Shown piece by piece: positions 1-5,649 of a DNA stretch of 8,237 bases (positions within the stretch are counted from its first letter, which is position 1; every line of letters begins with the position of its first letter). A model generated the notes under the pieces. It worked only from the letters and a program-made list of their open reading frames with translations, was not told where the DNA came from and did not search any database. A program made the translations under genes and the position numbers. This DNA comes from Blautia intestinalis (GTDB taxonomy: Bacteria; Bacillota; Clostridia; Lachnospirales; Lachnospiraceae): assembly GCF_014297355.1 (NCBI RefSeq), contig NZ_JACOQE010000020.1:1-8237 (forward strand). Direction: 5' to 3'.

Positions 1-1
1 T

Positions 2-88
2 TTTGAAGAAGTTAACCGCGAGCCAGTAGTTTACCATTGGAAATATAAAATGGATGAAATCAGCGAAGCTGAAGCATCTTCAATTTAA
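2..88 (+). CDS. C-terminal end of an unidentified protein (partial)
   Basis: An open frame enters from the left edge and ends at TAA 86-88. Its 28 residues begin FEEVNREPVVYHWKYK and end in an acidic tail (DEISEAEASSI). I do not recognise the family. It shares the reading frame of the relaxase remnant that follows, but the stop codon and about 27 bp without relaxase similarity separate them, so it is not simply the missing relaxase N-terminus. It could be the end of a gene of whatever DNA was joined to the truncated relaxase. Only the reading frame and stop support it, so it may also be chance. Confidence 0.3.
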   Translation, partial: FEEVNREPVVYHWKYKMDEISEAEASSI

Positions 89-115
89 TATAGCAGTTAT
101 TTATTATCCAATATA

Positions 116-1132
116 CTAGATGAGTCTACACCGCATTTGCATGTCGATTTTGTTCCATATGTGAGCGGGTGGACTGGAAAAGGTATGGATACGAAAGTTT
201 CTTTAAAACAGGCACTAAAAAGCCTTGGGTTTCCAGGCGGAAGTAAACGTGACACAGAACTTAACCAGTGGATTAATCATGAGAAAGAAGTTTTGGCAGA
301 AGTCGCTAAAAAGTATGGAATTGAATGGGAACAGAAAGGCACACATGAAGAACATCTGGATGTTTATAATTTTAAAAAGAAAGAACGTAAGAAGGAAGTG
401 CAGGCTCTGGAGCAAGAAAAAGAATACCTGACAGCGGAAAACGAAAGTTTAGCTTTCAAGATTTCAGAAGTAAAAGCTGATATTGAAAAGTTGGAAGATG
501 AAAAGTTTCAGTTTAAAAAAGATAAAGATGCTGTAGAAAAACGTGCGAAGAAAGCAGAAACAGAATTGAAAAAACTGGAGGACAGAAGAGAATTCCTGCA
601 ACCGGTGATGGATAATGTCAGTAAGGAAATAAAAGAATATGGAATGATCAAAACATTTTTGCCGGAAGCTACTACGTTAGAACGTGCGGTAACTTATCGG
701 GATAAGAAGATCAAACCATTGTTCATTGAAATGAAGAATAAAATCGGTGCGATGGCTGCGCAGGTGAAAGAACTCACAAGAGAAAGAGATAGCTGGAAAA
801 GTAAGTTTCAGAAGAAAAGGCAAGAGCATGAGAACACAAAAAAGGAATTGGCAGAAGTTCAAAAGGATTATCAGAAATTATCTGGTGAGAAAGAAATACT
901 GCAGGGGCTTGCGGACAGATACAATCGACTTTTACGTATATTAGGGAAAGATATGGTAGAAAGACTGGTGCAGGACGATATCCGGATGCAGGAGGAACTT
1001 GAAGCGAAAAAGCATAAAGAGCAGATGCCGAAAAAAATAAGTGATCGTATACCGTGGGCGAAAGAACGAAGTGAAGAACACAATGCACAAATTAAGAAAA
1101 ATAAAGCAAAGTACAGAGGAATGGAGTTATAA
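116..1132 (+). pseudogene. MobV-type relaxase (Pre/Mob), 5'-truncated remnant
   Basis: MobV relaxases nick plasmid or mobilizable-element DNA at oriT to start conjugal transfer. Similarity starts abruptly at LDESTPHLHVDFVP (116-157), which corresponds to the family's conserved histidine-rich motif. The following stretch (VSLKQALKSLGFPGG, NQWINHEKE, GIEWEQKGTHEEHL) is typical of the clostridial branch. After about residue 80 the protein is a long, highly charged coiled coil (E/K-rich). The N-terminal third, with the earlier catalytic motifs, is absent, and an in-frame stop lies at 86-88. A TTG at 137 or ATG at 186 could start translation, but neither has a convincing ribosome binding site and either would give an enzyme without its catalytic core. 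The frame runs to TAA 1130-1132, four bases before tnpV. Family assignment is confident; loss of function is inferred from the missing part. Confidence 0.8.
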
Positions 1133-1136
1133 GAAT

Positions 1137-1508
1137 ATGAAGAAACAAATTTATGATGAAAAGAACGGACTGAGCTACACATTGCATGGAGATTATTATC
1201 TACCAGACCTAGAAATCAATGAGGAAGAACCCGCATATGGGAAATATGGAATAATGCGAAAACAGTTTTTGAAGGAGCATAGGAGTGCCAGGTATCAGTA
1301 TCTGGTACTGACCGGGAAACTGACGGAGCATTTGAATCAGATTGATAAAGAGGTCAGAGAAAAAGTTGAGATGCTGGTGGAGCAGATGGCTGGACAATGG
1401 GGAGTGACAGAAGAATTGAAGATGCAGGATCAGATGGAATGGGTGAGGAGGATGAATAATATTAAGAGTGTTGCGGAAGAGGTAGTGCTAAAAAATTTAT
1501 TAAAATAG
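1137..1508 (+). CDS. tnpV: TnpV family transposon-encoded protein
   Basis: The 123-residue protein begins MKKQIYDEKNGLSYTLHGDY and contains YLPDLEINEEE, GKYGIMRKQFLKEHR and the conserved DQMEWVRRMNNI near the C-terminus. All are hallmarks of the small TnpV proteins found in Gram-positive transposons and mobilizable elements. The biochemical role of TnpV is not established; it is usually carried next to recombinase or mobilization genes. The ATG at 1137 is chosen because it gives the family's N-terminus; a GGAG at 1123-1126, inside the end of the relaxase gene, can serve as the ribosome binding site. The same frame is open further upstream to about 1041, but that part overlaps the relaxase in another phase and is not expected to be coding. 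The gene follows the relaxase by 4 bp, so it was probably co-transcribed with it. It appears intact. Confidence 0.85.
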   Translation: MKKQIYDEKNGLSYTLHGDYYLPDLEINEEEPAYGKYGIMRKQFLKEHRSARYQYLVLTGKLTEHLNQIDKEVREKVEMLVEQMAGQWGVTEELKMQDQMEWVRRMNNIKSVAEEVVLKNLLK

Positions 1509-1541
1509 TAGGGAAATCTTGAAAATAGAATACATGTGATC

Positions 1542-1570
1542 TTGTCAAAATAGCCGATATGAGCCATAAT
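1542..1570 (+). promoter_or_regulatory. Sigma-A type promoter of the AIPR gene
   Basis: TTGTCA (1542-1547) and CATAAT (1565-1570) are separated by exactly 17 bp, a near-consensus vegetative promoter. It lies 42 bp upstream of the AIPR start codon and downstream of tnpV, so the AIPR gene can be transcribed independently of the relaxase remnant. No clear terminator is visible between tnpV and this promoter. Confidence 0.6.
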
Positions 1571-1595
1571 ATTGATATAGATATAGGAAAAGTAC

Positions 1596-1602
1596 AAAGG
1601 AG
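1596..1602 (+). promoter_or_regulatory. Ribosome binding site of the AIPR gene
   Basis: AAAGGAG lies 9 bp before the ATG at 1612, a strong Shine-Dalgarno for Bacillota. A closer ATG at 1607 is in another frame and reaches a stop after two codons, so the site decides in favour of 1612. Confidence 0.7.
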
Positions 1603-1611
1603 ATAAATGCT

Positions 1612-3413
1612 ATGAGTCAAGATTTTTTCGAATACCATATAGAAACAATGAAGGAGAAATACCCTACTTTTGGGAAGTATCAAAATTATCATATATTTAC
1701 ATTGTTATGTATAAAATACTTTTTTTATAGTGAATCTGGTATTTCTTTCGACCAAGATGTAATCGAGGAATTTTTGACTGATGGTGCTAATGATGGAGGT
1801 ATAGATGCAATTTTTAATGATCCTACGAGTGAAGGGAATGATCTGATAATTGTTCAAAGTAAATTTTATGAAAATACAGCATTAGGAACAGATAACGTTG
1901 CAGGGGAATTATATAAGATTAATGAAACGTTGAAAAAACTTCAAAGTAATAAAATATCAGAATTTAATGATAAATTAGTTACAGCTTATAGAAATGCAAC
2001 TAGCCAAATGGAAGATAATGCGAATATTCGAATTGTATTTTTCACATCGTACCAACCGAAAAATAAAAGGGAACGTAATAAATTAGATAAATCCATGAGA
2101 GATTATTTTGGCAAGTACGATTTGGAAATGAACTTTCGATCAGACATAGAAGCACAGATTGAATTGTGCGATAACGGAAAGTTATGTGTAGATTATGATA
2201 AAATTGCGATTGATGATAAAAATAATTATTTGAAATATGAAGATTCAATAATTGTTAATATTTCTGCTTTATCATTGCAAGAGCTTCAAAATAGAAGAAG
2301 AAATGGTTTACTTGGAATGAACTTACGATATTATGTAAGACAAAAGGCTGTTGATACAGGAATTGAAAAAACTATACATAAAGAACCTGAAAATTTTTGG
2401 TATAAAAATAATGGAATTTTAATTATCTGTGATGATTATGAATTGATGGAAAAGAAATAAAATTATGGAATTTTTCGATTGTAAATGGTGGTCAGACAAC
2501 AAATCGAATTGGAAAGTTAGATATTGAAAAAGACTTCTATCTCCAATGCAAAGTGGTTAAATCAAAAGGAAATACTACTCAGATGAAGGATAAATTTGCA
2601 TTGGAGATAGCTGAGGCGACTAATTCACAGAAACCTGTAAAAAAAGCAGATTTAAAAGCTAATACTCCGGAACAAATTAGATTAAAAGAACGACTCAATA
2701 GATGCCAAGTATACTACATTACTAAAAAAGGCGATAAAACACCAAAACAATATTCAGAACCTTATCAAACAGCAACACTTGAACAAGTTGGAAAGTTGGG
2801 GTTAGCAGCAGTTTTACAGATGCCTGGATCAGCTCGCAGTAATTCTCAGAGAATGTATAATGATGAGTATTACTATTCTATTTTTGGACAAGATGCAAAA
2901 GAGGGCGTAATCGCAGATTTATTGAAAATGTCGTATTATTATGACAAATTTGTTAAGGTCTACATTAAGGATAAAGGGTATGATGAAAAAACAGTGTTGC
3001 CGATGATGAAAAATGGTAGAACTTTTCAGTATGCTTGTGTAACATTTTTATGTAAAATCAATTATGGTGTATTTACCTATGATACGATTGCAGGAATGTT
3101 AAATAATGTAGACGATTTAAAAATTGCAATCAGAAATATGGGAAATATCGAAAAACTTATATCTGTGAAATTGCAAGATGAAGAAGAAATTTTTATGGAG
3201 ATATTTTCTGTTATAGGAGATGAAGTATTAGGATATTGTTTTGATAGTGCATTATACAAGGCTGAAGAAGAACAAAGAACGCTTGCACCGTCGGATTATT
3301 TGAAAAGTGATATAAATTATTATAAGGATGTAATAAAGCGATTGTGGAATCGATATAAACAAAATTCAACATTGAGACGGGATATAGATTTAATTTGTGG
3401 AAAAGAGAGTTAA
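1612..3413 (+). pseudogene. AIPR family abortive-infection protein, frameshifted
   Basis: AIPR proteins (Pfam AIPR, abortive infection phage resistance) are roughly 600-residue phage-defence proteins. Two open stretches, 1612-2460 and from about 2445 to 3413 in the -1 frame, together give about 600 residues. The first holds GLLGMNLRYYVRQK and FWYKNNGILIICDDY (residues ~232-276); the second continues with LWNFSIVNGGQTTNRIG, the most conserved AIPR segment, so this is one gene. A single missing base near 2440-2445 (GAATTGAT where GAAATTGAT would read EIDGKEIKLWNF) accounts for the break; the first frame instead ends ELMEKK-stop. In the N-terminal part, GGIDAIF (63-67) followed by IIVQSK (79-84) resembles a PD-(D/E)xK nuclease core with Q in place of the usual E, as known in Mrr-like enzymes. 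The likely biological role is nucleic-acid degradation on infection, inferred from family. As read, the product is truncated; sequencing error or recoding cannot be excluded. Confidence 0.85.
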
Positions 3414-3544
3414 ACCGAAAATTAAATATGAACTTTTGTGAAGCATAATATGGATTTTGGCTTTATATACAAACAAATAGAGGAACATATATTCTTACAT
3501 AAAGAGTATAAAAAATTGATTTGTACGTTGCAGTGGATTAATCA

Positions 3545-3553
3545 TGATATAAT
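3545..3553 (+). promoter_or_regulatory. Possible extended -10 element
   Basis: TGATATAAT matches an extended -10 (TGn followed by TATAAT) with no well-spaced -35; a TTGCAG at 3528 is only 14 bp away. It would fire into the leader of the three-gene operon, upstream of the better promoter at 3659-3687. AT-rich DNA yields such matches by chance. Confidence 0.3.
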
Positions 3554-3622
3554 AAAAATGTCAGAAACGTTAAGGCGGAAATGTATCTGAGAAACGGAAA
3601 GTTTTTAATGAGAAAAACAATT

Positions 3623-3636
3623 CTAGCTAGAGCTAG
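3623..3636. repeat. Perfect palindrome CTAGCT-AG-AGCTAG
   Basis: Two 6-bp arms (3623-3628 and 3631-3636) are exact reverse complements separated by 2 bp. The palindrome is centred about 30 bp upstream of the -35 of the operon promoter. That is a plausible place for a dimeric regulator to bind, but no regulator is encoded next to it, so operator function is only a guess. Confidence 0.35.
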
Positions 3637-3658
3637 TGGAAGGGGGGCTTATAATGTC

Positions 3659-3687
3659 TTGCAGAATGAAAATAGAGTGTGTATAAT
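3659..3687 (+). promoter_or_regulatory. Sigma-A type promoter of the three-gene operon
   Basis: TTGCAG (3659-3664) and a perfect TATAAT (3682-3687) are separated by 17 bp. Transcription would start near 3694, leaving a leader of about 30 bases before the ATG at 3726, with AAGGAG (3713-3718) well placed in it. This gives the three downstream genes their own promoter. Confidence 0.65.
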
Positions 3688-3725
3688 AAAAGTTACTTAG
3701 ATTGATGATAGGAAGGAGAATGGTT

Positions 3726-4136
3726 ATGATATATATTTCTTCATTTACATATTGCGATAGTATTCAAACAGAAATGACACCGCAAGGACCAAGAAATCAG
3801 ATTGTGAATCCATTGCAAATACTTGCACCGATTGCGATACCGAGTAATTATTCTTTTGCGATTGCTTGTAATATAGCGGGCTTTGATGCTACGAAAGAGA
3901 ATAGTGTACGAATACAATTTATATCTCCTAGTGGACAAGTATTAAATGATACTGGAGAGGTTAAGTTTCAGTTACCAGTTGAGAAGCTTAAGCTTGATAA
4001 ATTAGGGGTTATGCAATTTAATTTGGATATGAGAAATCTGGTATTAAGAGAAGTGGGAGTGTATTCTACTAAGGTGTTGGTAAATGGTGAACAAATAGGT
4101 GAATATAAGATACAGGTTATAGTGGGTGAAGAATAA
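3726..4136 (+). CDS. DUF6941-like beta-rich protein, first gene of a three-gene operon
   Basis: The 136-residue protein begins MIYISSFTYCDSIQTE. AAGGAG at 3713-3718 is 7 bp before the ATG at 3726; ATG 3720 is too close to it and the TTG at 3702 precedes the site. The sequence alternates short hydrophobic beta strands: an N-terminal strand with a cysteine, then the PLQILAPIAIPSNYSFAIACNI segment, a strand pair around RIQFISPSG, and a C-terminal VGVYSTKVLVNGEQIGEYKIQVIV. This resembles the small beta-sandwich proteins grouped as DUF6941; I judge this from recalled pattern, not a search. No catalytic motif, signal peptide or membrane segment is visible, so a binding or structural role seems likelier than an enzyme. 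Its TAA (4134-4136) shares a base with the next gene's ATG, indicating translational coupling. Confidence 0.7.
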   Translation: MIYISSFTYCDSIQTEMTPQGPRNQIVNPLQILAPIAIPSNYSFAIACNIAGFDATKENSVRIQFISPSGQVLNDTGEVKFQLPVEKLKLDKLGVMQFNLDMRNLVLREVGVYSTKVLVNGEQIGEYKIQVIVGEE

Positions 4137-4744
4137 TGTCTGCAGTAAAACAAATACCAGATACAAGTATAAGTAAGGTGTATAGTACACTTGTGGGTGG
4201 TGTTATAGCGACATCCATTATAGTTATGGGAAATGGAGCAGTTTCTGTTGGTCATAATTATGCTTATACAGAACAAAAAGTTTGCTATTATAACGAAAAA
4301 ACCAATGTTTATGCATCTTTTTCTACAGAACCTAGCATATCATTAAACTTACCTGGGTATAGTAATAGTGAAAATACTAGTGCAGGTGTTGAAAAAGTGG
4401 TTATAAGCGAAGATAAGATAGAAAACCTAAAAAAATTAGAAACTATTGCATTACTACGAGATAATTGGAATTTAAATGGTGCAAAAGCATTTACAGATAG
4501 CTTGATAAAAAAAGGTAGAGATTTGATTTTGTTTTTAGAAATTCAACCTGAAATTTTTCCTACGGCATGTGAATCTTTGCAGTTAGAATATGATAGGGAA
4601 GATGGATCTCATATGGAAATTGAATTGACAGATAGAGATGAGGCAGAGATTTTTATGGTTGATACAAAGGGCGGTGAAAGCTTTGTAAATATTAGTGCTA
4701 GCCTTGAAAACATTAATAAGGTGGTGAGAGATTTTTATGGATAA
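4136..4744 (+). CDS. Unknown protein with an N-terminal membrane segment and NWNxxGA motif
   Basis: The 202-residue protein starts at an ATG overlapping the previous stop (TAATG). Residues about 16-39 (STLVGGVIATSIIVMGNGAVSV) form one hydrophobic segment that could span or insert in the membrane. A low-complexity, Ser/Asn-rich linker (~50-85) follows, then a soluble domain. That domain carries LRDNWNLNGAKAF (108-119), QPEIFPTACESLQLEYD (137-153) and HMEIELTDRDEAEIF (159-173). NWNxxGA followed by a PT-x-SLQLEY-type strand recalls a widespread group of small uncharacterised bacterial proteins with an 'NWDGxGA' motif; I know no proven function for it. The segment order suggests a membrane-tethered domain facing the cytoplasm or the outside; the sequence does not decide which. 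It overlaps the next gene by 8 bp. Function not assigned. Confidence 0.75.
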   Translation: MSAVKQIPDTSISKVYSTLVGGVIATSIIVMGNGAVSVGHNYAYTEQKVCYYNEKTNVYASFSTEPSISLNLPGYSNSENTSAGVEKVVISEDKIENLKKLETIALLRDNWNLNGAKAFTDSLIKKGRDLILFLEIQPEIFPTACESLQLEYDREDGSHMEIELTDRDEAEIFMVDTKGGESFVNISASLENINKVVRDFYG

Positions 4745-5111
4745 TACGTTTGAAGATGCAGAAAGAGTGTATCGTGCAGTTTATCCGCCGTCCCACCCGG
4801 GAATGTTCTGGAAAAAGAATGGAAAGATTTCTCCAGCAGCATTTGCAGATCCTAAGGGATTATCGGTTGAAAGAGGATTTTATAGAAAGCCTGACGAAAT
4901 AGTAGAAAAAATGAAAAAAGTATTTTCAGGATGTATAGTATCCTTGAGCGTTGGCGATTGTCGAAATGTAGATGCTGTAGTGAAATATTTGCCAACAAAA
5001 GGTAATGAGTATCATTCGGAAATTCACAGTAGTGATACTGTTATTTTGCTAAATAAAAGTCAAAGACTTCACCTAGCAGAAGTTGCAAATAAGGAATATA
5101 TGGAAAAGTAA
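4737..5111 (+). CDS. Unknown soluble protein, third gene of the operon
   Basis: The 124-residue protein starts at ATG 4737, inside the last codons of the preceding gene, with AAGGTGG at 4718-4724 as a somewhat distant ribosome binding site. Visible segments are RVYRAVYPP near the N-terminus, SPAAFADPKGLSVERGFYR (~32-50), FSGCIVSLSVGDCRNVDAVVKYLP and EYHSEIHSSDTVILLNKSQRLHLAEVA near the C-terminus. The pattern Arg-rich start, AAF..GLSV and a late His-x-x-x-His ending recalls small uncharacterised bacterial proteins whose role I cannot name; the arginines and histidines could form an active or ligand-binding site. There is no signal peptide or membrane segment. Coupling to the NWNxxGA gene suggests the two products are made in fixed ratio and may interact, as in toxin-antitoxin or effector-sensor pairs; that is inference from context only. 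Confidence 0.75.
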   Translation: MDNTFEDAERVYRAVYPPSHPGMFWKKNGKISPAAFADPKGLSVERGFYRKPDEIVEKMKKVFSGCIVSLSVGDCRNVDAVVKYLPTKGNEYHSEIHSSDTVILLNKSQRLHLAEVANKEYMEK

Positions 5112-5115
5112 AATG

Positions 5116-5148
5116 ATATGTAGATGAAATAACATATAATCTTTTCTT
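5116..5148 (+). terminator. Weak possible terminator after the operon
   Basis: ATATGT (5116-5121) and ACATAT (5132-5137) can pair around a 10-base loop and are soon followed by CTTTTCTT. The stem is short and AT-only, so this is a poor rho-independent terminator, but it is the only candidate directly after the operon. Confidence 0.25.
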
Positions 5149-5239
5149 GCTTCATATTTATGGGTGAGGCAACTGGAAGCGTACATAGGTTTGCTGATAA
5201 CACCATGATAACAAAATTTCCAAAAACCACACGGACACA

Positions 5240-5262
5240 GCGGAAAATCCGCATTTTCCCGC
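5240..5262. repeat. Overlapping alternative palindromes
   Basis: GCGGA (5240-5244) and TCCGC (5248-5252) form a 5-bp stem with a 3-base loop. Alternatively GCGGAAAAT (5240-5248) can pair with ATTTTCCCGC (5253-5262) with one bulged base. The two structures exclude each other. Confidence 0.4.
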
Positions 5263-5315
5263 ACAAAATGAACGAAAAATAAACATTTAGCCGCTGCAAC
5301 ACGCCATTCTGATAT

Positions 5316-5369
5316 CGTGAAGGTGGACGTACTGTTGGATCAGGACGTGTTGCTACAGTTATCGAATAA
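5316..5369 (+). pseudogene. tuf: 3' end of elongation factor Tu gene (attachment-site scar)
   Basis: The 17 codons from CGT 5316 to TAA 5367-5369 translate to REGGRTVGSGRVATVIE, the nearly invariant C-terminus of bacterial EF-Tu. No further EF-Tu sequence precedes it: the frame has TGA at 5310-5312 and the expected preceding residues are missing. A full EF-Tu is about 395 residues. Such an isolated gene end is what an integrative element leaves on one side when it inserts in the 3' end of a conserved gene and restores the gene at its other side. In this orientation the element is to the left and original flank to the right, which fits the terminator found about 65 bp downstream. Identification of the fragment is firm; the integration history is inferred. 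Confidence 0.85.
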
Positions 5370-5400
5370 TTTTAGCATAACATCTTAAATTATATATTGA

Positions 5401-5414
5401 GTACCGCAAGGTAC
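5401..5414. repeat. Small hairpin GTACC-GCAA-GGTAC
   Basis: Perfect 5-bp stem closed by GCAA, a stable GNRA-type tetraloop in RNA. It lies 32 bp after the EF-Tu stop and 20 bp before a stronger terminator. It may be part of the tuf 3' untranslated region. Confidence 0.5.
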
Positions 5415-5433
5415 ATGTGTCCAAACGTAAGAT

Positions 5434-5465
5434 ACCCCGGAACCGTAAGGTTTCCGGGGTTTTTC
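5434..5465 (+). terminator. Rho-independent terminator, probably of tuf
   Basis: ACCCCGGAACC (5434-5444) pairs with GGTTTCCGGGGT (5449-5460) around a GTAA loop, with one bulged A, and is followed by TTTTTC. The stem is GC-rich and the U-run immediate, so this is a strong terminator. Its position about 65 bp after the EF-Tu stop suggests it is the natural tuf terminator retained with the gene's end. Confidence 0.8.
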
Positions 5466-5472
5466 TGTTGTC

Positions 5473-5485
5473 AGGGCAAAGCCCT
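5473..5485. repeat. Hairpin AGGGC-AAA-GCCCT
   Basis: Perfect 5-bp stem with a 3-base loop, followed by ATTTTCC. It could be the outermost structure of the IS left end or part of the flanking 3' region. Confidence 0.45.
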
Positions 5486-5501
5486 ATTTTCCATTGTGAA
5501 G

Positions 5502-5517
5502 TATCCGAAGTCGGATA
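5502..5517. repeat. Hairpin TATCCGA-AG-TCGGATA
   Basis: Perfect 7-bp inverted repeat around AG. It is a good candidate for the subterminal left-end hairpin recognised by TnpA, because its compact form resembles the right-end hairpin GAGTCT-TC-AGACTC at 6181-6194. Confidence 0.5.
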
Positions 5518-5533
5518 TGGAACTTTGGAAAAG

Positions 5534-5558
5534 AAAAAACCACCTGCTATGCAGGTGG
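5534..5558 (-). terminator. Minus-strand terminator at the IS left end
   Basis: CCACCTGC (5540-5547) and GCAGGTGG (5551-5558) form a perfect 8-bp stem with a 3-base loop. On the minus strand it is followed by six T residues (A-run at 5534-5539), the arrangement of a rho-independent terminator. No minus-strand protein gene lies upstream of it in that direction. It would end transcripts running antisense to tnpA, or act as a structure at the transposon end. Confidence 0.6.
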
Positions 5559-5575
5559 ACAAAATAGCTTTAGCG

Positions 5576-5603
5576 TTGTGTAAAAAACCTCCAGAGATAT
5601 AAT
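5576..5603 (+). promoter_or_regulatory. tnpA: Possible promoter of tnpA
   Basis: A perfect TATAAT (5598-5603) lies 16 bp after a weak TTGTGT (5576-5581). Transcription would start near 5610, inside the IS and 40 bp before the tnpA start. A weak promoter is usual for IS transposases. Confidence 0.4.
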
Positions 5604-5643
5604 AAAAGCAGGCTCGCCAACCGTTTTATTAATCAAAGGAGGT
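5587..5643 (+). promoter_or_regulatory. tnpA: tnpA ribosome binding site with upstream complementary sequence
   Basis: GGAGGT (5638-5643), within AAAGGAGGT, is a full-strength Shine-Dalgarno 6 bp before ATG 5650. ACCTCC at 5587-5592 is its exact complement 45 bp upstream. Transcripts entering from outside would carry both and could hide the ribosome binding site, whereas a transcript starting near 5610 would lack the complement. IS200 is known to repress its transposase with a leader structure that sequesters the ribosome binding site; whether this 6-bp pairing does so is inference. Confidence 0.4.
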
Positions 5644-5649
5644 GCCCAC

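Larger units (their letters stand above)
3414..3658. other. Intergenic region between the AIPR gene and the three-gene operon
   Basis: The stretch of about 245 bp is AT-rich and has no convincing gene. The largest + strand frame (ATG 3450 to TGA 3588-3590, 46 residues) lacks a ribosome binding site. It holds the possible extended -10 at 3545 and a 14-bp palindrome CTAGCTAGAGCTAG at 3623-3636, followed by a purine-rich AAGGGGGG run at 3640-3647. No rho-independent terminator is evident after the AIPR gene. Confidence 0.5.
5112..5315. other. Non-coding end of an integrated element, next to the tuf scar
   Basis: About 200 bp between the operon and the EF-Tu tail contain no supported gene; minus-strand frames here have neither ribosome binding site nor recognisable products. 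Base composition is less AT-rich than in the operon, hinting at different origin. It holds overlapping palindromes at 5240-5262 (GCGGAAAATCCGC, with an alternative pairing to ATTTTCCCGC). If the EF-Tu fragment marks an attachment site, this is the terminal region of the inserted element and could contain recombinase binding sites; that is inference. Confidence 0.4.

Noticed and set aside
137..1132. Relaxase gene starting at TTG 137 as an intact gene
   Set aside because: TTG 137 is the Leu inside the conserved PHLH motif, has no ribosome binding site, and would leave an enzyme without its N-terminal catalytic motifs.
2553..3413. Independent gene starting at GTG 2553
   Set aside because: The frame is open and AIPR-like from about 2445 upstream of this GTG; it is the second half of the frameshifted AIPR gene.
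3450..3590. Small 46-residue gene
   Set aside because: No ribosome binding site and no recognisable sequence; AT-rich DNA gives frames of this length by chance.
3654..3686. 10-codon leader peptide after a GGGGGG run
   Set aside because: It overlaps the -35 and -10 of the operon promoter, so it would not be on the main transcript and has no attenuator downstream.
5069..5302. Minus-strand genes of 63-77 residues
   Set aside because: They run through the end of the third operon gene and the palindromic non-coding region, lack ribosome binding sites and have no recognisable motif.
5401..5558. CRISPR array
   Set aside because: The hairpins differ in sequence and spacing; there are no direct repeats with regular spacers.
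5417..5602. 61-residue plus-strand gene
   Set aside because: It is made entirely of hairpin DNA, including the tuf-like terminator.
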